Below are positions 25,415-33,445 of a stretch of DNA of 64,000 nucleotides, one piece after another. The notes under the pieces were generated by a model. The model made no database searches, was not told where the DNA came from, and worked only from the letters and a program-made list of their open reading frames with translations. The stretch's first letter is position 1, and each line of letters starts with the position of its first letter. The stretch comes from Catellatospora sp. IY07-71 (GTDB taxonomy: Bacteria > Actinomycetota > Actinomycetes > Mycobacteriales > Micromonosporaceae). A program made the translations under genes and the position numbers. The stretch lies in NCBI RefSeq assembly GCF_018326265.1, contig NZ_AP023360.1:4807501-4871500 (forward strand), read 5' to 3'.

Positions 25415-27082
25415 GTGCTGACCACGGTGAAGGCGAATCTGCGCTCCCAGGCGACCCTCGGCCGCGTGCTCGACGATCTCGGCGCGACCCTGCTCGAACT
25501 CGTGCACGGCGAGCCGGACGCGGCCGGTGACATCGGCGGCGTGGCCATCCACGATCCGCTGGAGGAGCCGGTGCTGCCCCAGCGCGCGCTGGTGCTCGGC
25601 GTCGGGCTGCGCGAACCCGCCGAGATCGCGCGGCTGCTGCGTACGCTCGCCGCGCAGGGGGCCGCCGGGCTGGTGCTGCGGGCACCGGTGCCGCGCGACG
25701 CGGAGCTGGCGCGGGCCGCCGCCGAGTCGGGCGTCGCCGTGCTCGCGCTGACCCGCGGCGCGTCCTGGGCGCAGCTCGCCGCGCTGCTGCGGGCGCTGCT
25801 GGCCGAGGGCGACGTCGGCGACGCCGGGCCGCAGACCATCGGCGGTATGCCGTCCGGCGACCTGTTCGCCCTGGCCAACGCGGTCGGCGCGCTGCTCGAC
25901 GCACCGGTGACCATCGAGGACCGCAGCTCACGGGTGCTGGCCTTCTCCGGCCGCCAGGACGAGGCCGACCCGTCCCGGGTCGAGACCATCCTGGGCCGCC
26001 AGGTGCCCGAGCAGTATTCCCGCCTGCTCACCGAGCGCGGCGTGTTCCGCGACCTCTACCGCAGCGACGAGCCGGTGTTCGTCGAGCCGCCGGGCTCGCC
26101 GGGCGGGTTCACCGTGCCGCGGGTCGCGGTGGCGGTGCGCGCCGGGGACGAGGTGCTCGGCTCGATCTGGGCGGCGGTGCGCGAGCCGCTCAGCCCCGAG
26201 CGCAGCCAGGCGCTGCGGGACGCGGCCCGGCTGGTGGCGCTGCACATGCTGCGCATCCGGGCCGGTGCCGACGTGGAGCGCCGGCTGCGCGCAGACCTGC
26301 TGAGCACCGCGCTGGAGGGCGGCGCCGGGGCGCGCGAGGCGCTGCACCGGCTGGGCCTGGCCGACCAGCCCGTGGTGGTGCTGGCGCTGGCCACGCTGCG
26401 CGCCGACCGGGGCGAGTCGCTGGGTACGGACGTCAACCTGGCCACCGAACGCCAGCGCCTGGCCGACGGCCTGGCCATGCACCTGACCGCGGTGCATCCC
26501 CGCTGCGTCGCGGCCCTGGTCGGCGATGTGGCGTACGGCCTGATCCCGGTCGCGCGGGAGGGCGACGGCGAGCAGCGCGCGCTGCGCATCGCCACGGACT
26601 TCCTGGACCGGGTCGGCGACCGGGTGCGCGCGGTGATCGGGATCGGCTCGGTGGCGGCCGACGCGGGCGGCCTGGCCGAGGCGCGCGCGGGCGCCGACCG
26701 GGCGCTGCGGGTGCTGCGCTCCGGCTCGGCCGGCGGCGGGCACCGGGTGGCCCGGCTGTCGGACGTGCACGTCGAGTCGCTGCTGCTGGAGCTGCGCGAC
26801 CTGGTCGCGGCGCGGGGGGACCGGCCGACCGGGCCGGTGGCGCGGCTGTTCGCGTACGACGAGCAGCACAACGCGAACCTCGTGGACACGCTGCGGGCGT
26901 GGCTGGACGCGTTCGGCGACGTGATCGCGGCCTCGGCGGCGATGTACGTGCACCCGAACACGTTCCGCTACCGGCTGCGCCGCCTGGCCGAGGTCGGCGG
27001 CATCGACCTCACCGACCCCGAGGCCCGCTTCGCCGCGATGCTCCAGCTCCGCGTCCTCCCGCCCGGTAGCCGCCCCGCCTAG
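25415..27082 (+). CDS. PucR-family transcriptional regulator
   Basis: 555 aa. The N-terminal part is a PucR-type sensory region, the middle a GGDEF-like/CdaR-type domain, and the C-terminus (about 490-545) the PucR C-terminal helix-turn-helix with MYVHPNTFRYRLRRL. Family members control use of purines, amino acids, polyamines or peptides. GTG 25415 follows a -10 box by 6 nt and has no ribosome binding site, so the mRNA is probably leaderless. It lies at the end of the peptide-use block and shares an operator-like dyad with the first gene of that block, which makes self-control and control of the block likely (inference). Ligand unknown. Confidence 0.88.
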   Translation: MLTTVKANLRSQATLGRVLDDLGATLLELVHGEPDAAGDIGGVAIHDPLEEPVLPQRALVLGVGLREPAEIARLLRTLAAQGAAGLVLRAPVPRDAELARAAAESGVAVLALTRGASWAQLAALLRALLAEGDVGDAGPQTIGGMPSGDLFALANAVGALLDAPVTIEDRSSRVLAFSGRQDEADPSRVETILGRQVPEQYSRLLTERGVFRDLYRSDEPVFVEPPGSPGGFTVPRVAVAVRAGDEVLGSIWAAVREPLSPERSQALRDAARLVALHMLRIRAGADVERRLRADLLSTALEGGAGAREALHRLGLADQPVVVLALATLRADRGESLGTDVNLATERQRLADGLAMHLTAVHPRCVAALVGDVAYGLIPVAREGDGEQRALRIATDFLDRVGDRVRAVIGIGSVAADAGGLAEARAGADRALRVLRSGSAGGGHRVARLSDVHVESLLLELRDLVAARGDRPTGPVARLFAYDEQHNANLVDTLRAWLDAFGDVIAASAAMYVHPNTFRYRLRRLAEVGGIDLTDPEARFAAMLQLRVLPPGSRPA

Positions 27083-28959
27083 CCGCGCAGCGCGGCCCAG
27101 CGTTCGTGCATGAGCTTGGTGAGGAAGTCGAGGTCGTCGCGGCGGGCGCGGTACGCCGCGCAGCTCGCGACCATCGCGCCGTGCACCGTCTCGGCGAACG
27201 GGTCGGCGCCCGCGGCGAGCAGCCGGTGGATCAGCGACACGTCGCCGCCGTTCATGACGGCCACGTACAGCGGGGTGCGGCCGGCGCGGTCGCGCGCGTC
27301 GACGGGCACCCCGGCGGCGTCCAGCAGCGGCAGCAGCCGCTCGTGGTCCACCCACATCGCGGTGTGCCGCAGCGACCAGCCGCTGCCGTCGCGCATGTGC
27401 GGGTCGATCACGCCGCGCGCCAGGCCGTCCAGCAGCCAGTCGGTGTCGCCGTCGAGCATGCGCTCGCGGACCAGCGCCCGCTGCGCGACCAGCGCCCTCG
27501 GCAGCCGTCCGGCCCCGGTCAGCCACGCCTCCCGCGCTGCGAAGCAGCCCGCGCTCGCGCCGCCCATGGCCCGCAGCGTCTGCTCCCGCCGCAGCTCGTC
27601 GTCGGTATGGTCGTCCAGCCGCAGCGCACCCTCGCGCACGCCGAGCACGTGCCACGCCCCCTGGCAGCGGATCCGCGCCGGATCGCCCGGCTGACCCCGC
27701 CGCCGCCCCGCCCGCCGCGTCTCCTCGCGGCGTGTCTGCGCATCCTGCGGGTCGACGCGCGGCGGGTTCGCGGACGTCGTGCGGTCAGCGGCCACGCCCG
27801 CGGCCGGGTCGGCGGCTGGTCCGTCCTCCGGCTGCCGGCATCCCGGCGGGCTCGCGAGTGCTGCTTTCGCTACGGGGTCACAACTTCTGGGTTGTGGGTA
27901 CAACCCAGAAGTCGTCACGTCTGGAGCGGTGGTGTCCGGGCGGCGGAGGACGGCGGCCGGAGACTCCGGTGTCGCGGCACCGGGCCGGTGCGCGGGGCGG
28001 GCGGGCAGCAGCGCGTCGCGCAGCAGGGGGTGCAGGTCGTCGGGGGTCAGCCGGCCGCTGTACAGCAGCGCCAGGTCAGCCGGGATGGGACCGCTGGCGA
28101 CGCGGGGATACAGGTCGTAGTAGTCGTGGGCGTCGCCCGCCGCGGCGGTGAGCGTCTCGCCCACGGTCACGTCGACGTGCGCGCCGAACTGGGTGCTGAC
28201 CTGCGCCGTCCTGAACGCGGCGGCGGCCGCGCGCAGCTCGGCGGCCAGGCCGACGGGGCAGGTCGGCGGGGCGGTGTCGGCCTGCAGCGCCTTCGTCTCG
28301 GTGAACGGGATGTCGAAACCGCAGGCCCGCCAGGCGGCGGCGTACTCACCCGCGGCCAGCATCAGGTAGATCCGTTCGGTGGCCGCCGCCGCATCGGAGC
28401 CGCGACCGAGTTCCGGCCAGGGGAGCGGGGTGCCGTCGGGACGCAGCAGCGGCGGGCGGTCGTCGGCGCATCCCCAGGCGGCGCGCAGCCCGGCGGTGGC
28501 GCGCACGTCCCAGGTATGGCGGGGGGCGACGTACCAGCGATGGTCGGCCATCTCGTCGACGGTCGCGACGGTCAGCCGCAGGCGCTGCGGTCCGGTGGGC
28601 GAAAGCGGCAGGCGTACCCGGATCAGCGGCGCCCCCGGCTCGACGGCGTCGGGGACGAGCACCGCGCTGGTGCGGGCCCGGTAGGTCGTCATGCCGCCAG
28701 GGTGCCGGGGCAGGTGCCAGACCAGCAGGTCCAGCGCGAGGTGACGCAGGTCGTCCTCGACCCGCGCGGCCGCCTCGGCGCCGTGGCGGTCCCGTACGGC
28801 GGCCAGGTCGAGGTCGAGGTCGACGGGCACCGCGGCCGCGGCCGTGCGCCAGTCACCGGCTGCCCGGGCGCGGGCCGCCGCCGTGACCGCCTCGGGTGAG
28901 GGCATGCGGGCGCGGATGCGGCGCCACTGCGCCAGGTCGTTGCGCAGCGACATGATCAT
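27079..28959 (-). CDS. Ankyrin-repeat protein of unknown function
   Basis: 626 aa. ATG 28959 has GGAGG 7 nt upstream on the minus strand. Residues about 1-330 form a region with no recognised domain. A Pro/Ala/Arg-rich low-complexity linker follows at about 330-440. The last 150 residues contain ankyrin-type repeats (GSGWSLRHTAMWVDHERLLP, RAGRTPLYVAVMNGGDVSLI, LLAAGADPFAE). It probably binds another protein in the cytosol. The linker includes residues encoded by a 30-bp perfect hairpin (27883-27912), so it may have grown by insertion. The convergent PucR gene overlaps its last 4 bp. A tRNA-like sequence lies 24 bp upstream on the same strand. Confidence 0.72.
   Translation of the reverse strand: MIMSLRNDLAQWRRIRARMPSPEAVTAAARARAAGDWRTAAAAVPVDLDLDLAAVRDRHGAEAAARVEDDLRHLALDLLVWHLPRHPGGMTTYRARTSAVLVPDAVEPGAPLIRVRLPLSPTGPQRLRLTVATVDEMADHRWYVAPRHTWDVRATAGLRAAWGCADDRPPLLRPDGTPLPWPELGRGSDAAAATERIYLMLAAGEYAAAWRACGFDIPFTETKALQADTAPPTCPVGLAAELRAAAAAFRTAQVSTQFGAHVDVTVGETLTAAAGDAHDYYDLYPRVASGPIPADLALLYSGRLTPDDLHPLLRDALLPARPAHRPGAATPESPAAVLRRPDTTAPDVTTSGLYPQPRSCDPVAKAALASPPGCRQPEDGPAADPAAGVAADRTTSANPPRVDPQDAQTRREETRRAGRRRGQPGDPARIRCQGAWHVLGVREGALRLDDHTDDELRREQTLRAMGGASAGCFAAREAWLTGAGRLPRALVAQRALVRERMLDGDTDWLLDGLARGVIDPHMRDGSGWSLRHTAMWVDHERLLPLLDAAGVPVDARDRAGRTPLYVAVMNGGDVSLIHRLLAAGADPFAETVHGAMVASCAAYRARRDDLDFLTKLMHERWAALRG
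27883..27912. repeat. Perfect 13-bp hairpin inside the ankyrin gene
   Basis: ACTTCTGGGTTGT (27883-27895), loop GGGT, ACAACCCAGAAGT (27900-27912). Clearly less G+C-rich than its surroundings. Unlike the other two palindrome families. Confidence 0.8.
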
Positions 28960-28983
28960 CCGCACACCTCCAGCCGAAAGGCG

Positions 28984-29056
28984 GCAGGCCGGCCGGATTC
29001 GAACCGGCGTCCTCCAACTGCGCGAAGTGGCGCGACGACCTCTGCGCTACGGCCTG
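28984..29056 (-). tRNA. tRNA-like sequence, possible tRNA-Arg(GCG) or degenerate tRNA
   Basis: On the minus strand 73 nt fold as a cloverleaf: a 7-bp acceptor stem CAGGCCG/CGGCCTG (extended by 2 more pairs outside), a D-arm with GCG/CGC and GG in the loop, and a perfect T-arm GCCGG-TTCGAAT-CCGGC. By position the anticodon would be GCG. The anticodon arm is poor: the stem CCACT/GTTGG has a C-U mismatch, and base 33 is C instead of the near-universal U. CCA is not encoded. It may be a tRNA relic or a tRNA-like element rather than a working tRNA. Confidence 0.5.
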
Positions 29057-29166
29057 CCGTCCGGCACACTACACACCGATTCCGACGGTCCGGGCATCCA
29101 CGTCGGCGGCTGAACGCGGCCCCCGCCGGGGAGCGCGGAGGCGGACGTGTGTGCTACAACCTTCGC

Positions 29167-29502
29167 GTGACCGCGACACCTCCTCAGCTCAGCCACCTCA
29201 TCGTCGCCGCGGACGGTGAGGTGCGGGTCGCGCTGGCCGGAGAGGTCGATCTCGCCGTGGCCGACGAGCTGCACCGGTGGCTCACCGGGGCGGCGGGGGA
29301 CCACCCGGGGCTGCCCGTGGTCGTGGACATGAGCGCGGTGACCTTCATCGACTCGTCGGGGATCAGGGCGTTCGTGCGCGCCCGCGCGGACGTCACGGCG
29401 GCCGGATGCGGCATGCGGCTGGTCAACACGACGGGCATGGCGCTGCGGGTGCTGCAGGTCGCGGGGGTGTACACGCACCTGAGCGGGGAGCCCGTCGAGT
29501 GA
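29167..29502 (+). CDS. STAS-domain anti-sigma factor antagonist
   Basis: 111 aa, a single STAS domain. The phosphorylation-site motif FIDSSGIRAF holds the serine that a partner kinase would modify. Such proteins free a sigma factor by binding its anti-sigma kinase. GTG 29167 lies 6 nt after TACAAC (29155-29160), which fits a leaderless start; GTG 29149 is an alternative with no support. The next gene encodes an HATPase-domain protein, the usual class of partner. Confidence 0.85.
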   Translation: MTATPPQLSHLIVAADGEVRVALAGEVDLAVADELHRWLTGAAGDHPGLPVVVDMSAVTFIDSSGIRAFVRARADVTAAGCGMRLVNTTGMALRVLQVAGVYTHLSGEPVE

Positions 29503-29630
29503 GCCCCGCGCGGCCGGTGGACGTGAGCTGACCTCGCCTCCGAGGTGTGCGCCTGTTACCTTTGGGCGGTGCACCAGGCGGTCGTCGTGATCATGGATCT
29601 CCATGTCGCCGGGCCGCGGGTGTCCGCCGC

Positions 29631-30569
29631 ATGAGGCCCGGTGCGCCTGACGGCTTCCTCCACGAGGCCGCGTTCCCCGGCTCCGACAGCGAGTTCCTCG
29701 ATCTCGTCGTGCCGTTCGTGCGCCGCGGGCTGGCCGCGGGCGAGCCGGTCGTCGTGGCGTACGGCCCACGGCAGCGCGGGCTGCTGTCCGACGCGCTGGG
29801 TCCGGACAGCGGGGTGCTGTTCCTCGACGGCGGCGACCAGTACGCACGCCCGGCGCTCGCGCTCAAGCAGTACGGGGAGCTGTTCGGCGACCTGCTCGCG
29901 CGGGGCGCGACACGGATCCGGGTGACCGGCGAGGTGTCACACCAGGGGCTGCGCGAGCAGTGGGACTGGTGGGCGCGCTACGAGTCGGCGGTCAACACCG
30001 CCTGGGCCGGCCTGCCGGTGTGGGCTCTGTGCCCCTACGACGTCCGCCACACCCCGCCGCGCGTGGTCGACGACGTGCGCCGCACCCACCCCTACCGCGC
30101 CGTGCCGGGCGGCCACTACCGCGATACGGCGTACCAGGAGCCGGGCGAGTTCACCCCCGGGGTCGAGGCGTGGCGGGACCCGCTGGAGGAGGCCGCGCCC
30201 GTCGTCGACCTGGCCGATCCGCAGCCGGGCCCGGCCCGCGACGCGGTCGCGGCGCTGCGGCAGGCGGCCGGGATCAGCGTCGACGAGCTGCAGGCGCTGC
30301 TGGTCGCGGTCAGCGAGGCGGTGACCAACGCCTGGCTGCACGGCCGTCCGCCGCTGCGGCTACGGGCCTGGACCGGACCGGGGCGGCTGGTGGTCAGCGT
30401 CGCCGACGCCGGGCCCGGCCCCGCCGACCCGATGGCCGGCCTGGTGCCCGGCCCGCGCCCCGGCGGCATGGGCCTCTGGCTCGCCCATCAGCTGTGTACG
30501 CATGTGTCGCTGGAGCGTGACCCGCACGGATTCACGGTGCGCCTGGCCGCCGGGCGGCTCGGCGGCTGA
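29631..30569 (+). CDS. MEDS-domain protein with RsbW-like HATPase domain
   Basis: 312 aa. Residues about 5-180 resemble the MEDS (DcmR-type) sensory domain: FLHEAAFPGSDSEFLDL at the start, WDWWARYESAVN, and WALCPYDVRHTP near its end. Residues about 200-310 are an anti-sigma-type histidine-kinase-like ATPase with the N-box EAVTNAWLHG, VADAGPGP and GGMGLWLAHQL. There is no His phospho-acceptor domain, so it probably acts as a switch protein or serine kinase on STAS proteins. ATG 29631 is the first start that gives the whole MEDS domain; no strong ribosome binding site is visible. The STAS gene ends 128 bp upstream. Confidence 0.8.
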   Translation: MRPGAPDGFLHEAAFPGSDSEFLDLVVPFVRRGLAAGEPVVVAYGPRQRGLLSDALGPDSGVLFLDGGDQYARPALALKQYGELFGDLLARGATRIRVTGEVSHQGLREQWDWWARYESAVNTAWAGLPVWALCPYDVRHTPPRVVDDVRRTHPYRAVPGGHYRDTAYQEPGEFTPGVEAWRDPLEEAAPVVDLADPQPGPARDAVAALRQAAGISVDELQALLVAVSEAVTNAWLHGRPPLRLRAWTGPGRLVVSVADAGPGPADPMAGLVPGPRPGGMGLWLAHQLCTHVSLERDPHGFTVRLAAGRLGG

Positions 30570-30725
30570 GCGGTGCGCGCCCGACTGGTGCCGGGGCGGG
30601 CGCTAAGCGACAATCCTGCGGTGGAGCGCGGCGCCGATCCGGGCCGGCATCGAGCTTCATCGCGGTACGCGGGCCCTGACCGGCCCGTACGGCCGTCCTT
30701 TCCCCGAGCACTCAGGAGCAGCCAC

Positions 30726-32402
30726 GTGTCCGATGTCGATGTCGAGCCGGTGTCCGCGTCCCCGGACCAGGTTCCGCCCCAGCCGCAGGCACCGGAGCCG
30801 GCGGCGCCGTGGTGGCGGGGCGTCCGGCTGCCGTACGCCCTGACCGGCGTGCTGCTGCTGGTGATGACCTGGTTCACGATCGCGCAGGGCCGCTTCCACG
30901 GCCGCACCTACGACGAGTACATGCAGGACGACTACGGCGCCCGGGTGCTGAAGTTCTACCTGTCCGGCACCGAGGACCGCTCCTTCCTCGACTTCCCGGA
31001 CTACCTCTACATGCCGCAGCACGGCGCCGGGTTCGAGCTGATCGTGGCGTTCTTCCAGCACCTCACCGGCGAGGTGTGGCAGACCCGCACGATCGTCAAC
31101 GGGCTGTTCGGCGTGCTCGGCATGCTGATCATCGGGCTGGCCGCCCGGGAGCTGGCCGGCCGCGGGGTGACCGGGGCGTGGGCCGGGTTCGCCGCCGCGC
31201 TCGGGCTCGCGCTCTACCCGCGCTACACCGGCCAGATGATGAACAACTCCAAGGACATCCCGCTGGCCGTGGCGATGGTGCTGGTGCTCTGGCTGGTGCT
31301 GCGGCTGATGCGCCGCTGGCAGGAGCCGGACCGGCGCGGCGAGGTGCTGGAGCTGGGCGCGATCGGCGCCGCCATCGGCTTCGCGGCCTCGATCCGGGTC
31401 AACGCGCTGCTGTGGTTCGGGCTGCTGGCGCTGGTGGCGGGCGGCTACTGGGCCCTGCACGGCTGGAAGCTGCGCGGCCGGGAGCTGCGGTCGGAGATCA
31501 CCAACCAGATCACCGCGCTGCTGGCCATCGGCACCACCGCCTACCTGGTGATGTCGCTGCTGTGGCCGTACCTGCTGACCAACCCGACCGACGGCCTGCT
31601 CGCCTCGGTCGAGTCGATGGCCAAGTACGACTGGGACAACGAGATCCGCTTCGGCGGCGAGATGGTCCGCTCCACCCAGCTGCCCTGGTACTACGCGCCC
31701 TGGTGGCTGGTGATCGGCTCGCCGCTGCCCGTGGTGGCGCTGACCGCGGCCGCGGTGGTCGCCGGGGCGGTCGCGCTGGTCCGGCGCACCGGCGTGGACG
31801 GGCGGCTGCTGCTGGTCGGCGCGTACATCCTGGTGCCGCTCGTGCTTATCATCGGGGCGCACTCGACGCTGTACAACAGCCTGCGGCAGTTCCTGTTCGT
31901 GGCGCCGGGCCTGATCGTGCTGGGCGCCGTGCTGCTGGTGCGCTGGATCCGGCAGGCGTTCGCGTCCGGGCGCACCGCGCTGGCCTGGTCGCTGCTCGGC
32001 CTGGCGGTGCTCGGCCAGGTCGAGGTGCTCTACGCCTCCGCCCGCATCTACCCGTACGAGTACTCGTACTTCAACCCGCTGGTCGGCGGCTACGCCGAGG
32101 CCCGGCACGACTACGAGAGCACCTACTACGGCTCGTGCACCCGGGCGGCGGCGGTCTGGCTGGGCGAGAACTACCAGCGCTACACCCCCGACCCGGCGCC
32201 CACGTTCCGCGACGAGCACCAGTGGAACTCGCTGGCCGAGGTGGACCTGCCGGACAACTTCGTGGGGATCGGCGACGGCCAGCCGTACTTCCGCATCGTC
32301 AGCGGCGATCCGGGTCCCGGCTACCGGGAGATCCACGCCGTGGTCGTCGAGGGCGAGCCGGTCTGCCGGGTAGCCGTCGTCGACTACGCGCCCGGCGGCT
32401 GA
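30726..32402 (+). CDS. Polytopic membrane glycosyltransferase-like protein (GT39/ArnT type)
   Basis: 558 aa with about 10-12 membrane segments after a Pro-rich cytosolic tail. GTG 30726 has AGGAG 8 nt upstream. The first external loop carries acidic residues in GRTYDEYMQDDYG, like the catalytic DE of GT-C transferases, and the chain ends in an extracytoplasmic domain with paired cysteines (YYGSCTRAA, GEPVCRVAV). It probably moves a sugar or mannose from a lipid-linked donor to a wall polymer or protein. The exact donor and acceptor are unknown. Confidence 0.7.
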   Translation: MSDVDVEPVSASPDQVPPQPQAPEPAAPWWRGVRLPYALTGVLLLVMTWFTIAQGRFHGRTYDEYMQDDYGARVLKFYLSGTEDRSFLDFPDYLYMPQHGAGFELIVAFFQHLTGEVWQTRTIVNGLFGVLGMLIIGLAARELAGRGVTGAWAGFAAALGLALYPRYTGQMMNNSKDIPLAVAMVLVLWLVLRLMRRWQEPDRRGEVLELGAIGAAIGFAASIRVNALLWFGLLALVAGGYWALHGWKLRGRELRSEITNQITALLAIGTTAYLVMSLLWPYLLTNPTDGLLASVESMAKYDWDNEIRFGGEMVRSTQLPWYYAPWWLVIGSPLPVVALTAAAVVAGAVALVRRTGVDGRLLLVGAYILVPLVLIIGAHSTLYNSLRQFLFVAPGLIVLGAVLLVRWIRQAFASGRTALAWSLLGLAVLGQVEVLYASARIYPYEYSYFNPLVGGYAEARHDYESTYYGSCTRAAAVWLGENYQRYTPDPAPTFRDEHQWNSLAEVDLPDNFVGIGDGQPYFRIVSGDPGPGYREIHAVVVEGEPVCRVAVVDYAPGG

Positions 32403-32443
32403 CCAGCGGTTACTCGTGGCATGGCGCGGGGTATCCCCGCGCC

Positions 32444-33367
32444 ATGACCCTCAACGAGAACGCGGATATCGACACCAGCCAGGTGACCGACGCCCGGGGC
32501 GGTGGCGGTGGGGGCCGGAGCTTCGGCGGTGGCGGCATCCCCATCCCGATCCCCACGAGCGGCGGCGGGATCATCGGCACGCTGCTGGTGATCGGCCTGG
32601 CGCTGGCCGGGGCGTTCCTCGGCCCGCAGATGCTCGGCGGCGGCGGTGACGCCGGCGGGCCCGGCGTCAGCGAGACCTGCTCGACGGCCAACCCGAAGCG
32701 GCTCGAGAACGCCGAGTGCCGCAACGCGCTGTACATCAACTCGATCCAGGCGTACTGGCGCGAGGCGATGCCGGAGACGTTCGGGCAGGCGTACCAGCAG
32801 ACCGACACGGTCTTCTTCTCCCAGGCCGTGAACACCGCCTGCGGCTCGGCCGACAGCGGCGTGGGCCCGTTCTACTGCCCGGCCGACAACCAGGTCTACA
32901 TCGACCTGTCCTTCTACGACGAGCTGGCCAGCCGGTTCGGCGCGGACGGCCAGTTCGCCCAGCCGTACGTGCTGGCGCACGAGTACGGCCACCACCTGCA
33001 GAACCTGCTCGGCACCTCGGCGCAGGTGCAGCGCGAGTCCGAGCGCGACCCCGGCAACGCCAACGCGCTGTCGGTGAAGCTGGAGCTGCAGGCCGACTGC
33101 CTGGCCGGGGTATGGGCCAAGCACGCGACCGAGACCGAGGACGCCAAGGGGCAGCCGATCTTCAAGTCGGTCACCCAGCAGGACATCGACCAGGCGCTCG
33201 AAGCGGCCGCCGCGATCGGTGACGACAAGATCATGGAGCGCTCAGGCGTGCCCGTGGACGAGTCCAAGTTCACCCACGGCACCGCCAAGCAGCGCAGCGA
33301 CTGGTTCAACACCGGTTTCCGCACCGGCGACGGCCGCCAGTGCGACACCTTCACCAAGGGCGTCTGA
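32444..33367 (+). CDS. YpfJ-type neutral zinc metallopeptidase
   Basis: 307 aa. N-terminal Gly-rich cytosolic part, one membrane segment (about 45-65), then an external domain. The zinc motif is HEYGHH in VLAHEYGHHLQNLLG, and the family signature ALYINSIQAYWREAMPE is present, matching the putative neutral zinc metallopeptidase family (YpfJ/KPN_02809). Length fits. Two cysteines (VSETCSTA and NAECRNA) near the membrane may form a disulphide. Substrate unknown. A strong hairpin follows the stop. Confidence 0.85.
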   Translation: MTLNENADIDTSQVTDARGGGGGGRSFGGGGIPIPIPTSGGGIIGTLLVIGLALAGAFLGPQMLGGGGDAGGPGVSETCSTANPKRLENAECRNALYINSIQAYWREAMPETFGQAYQQTDTVFFSQAVNTACGSADSGVGPFYCPADNQVYIDLSFYDELASRFGADGQFAQPYVLAHEYGHHLQNLLGTSAQVQRESERDPGNANALSVKLELQADCLAGVWAKHATETEDAKGQPIFKSVTQQDIDQALEAAAAIGDDKIMERSGVPVDESKFTHGTAKQRSDWFNTGFRTGDGRQCDTFTKGV

Positions 33368-33387
33368 CCGCCCGCCTGTGTGAGGAT

Positions 33388-33431
33388 CGAAGCTCCCGCC
33401 GCGCTGCCGGAACAGCGTGGCGGGAGCTTCG
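33388..33431. terminator. Bidirectional terminator
   Basis: Outer stem CGAAGCTCCCGCC (33388-33400) with 33419-33431, inner stem CGCTG/CAGCG, loop CCGGAA. It lies between the convergent zinc peptidase and membrane-protein genes; TCGATAATT follows. Confidence 0.75.
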
Positions 33432-33445
33432 TCGATAATTGCGGG

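Noticed and set aside
28983-29058. tRNA-Sec
   Set aside because: The extended acceptor pairing suggested it, but there is no long variable arm and no UCA anticodon.
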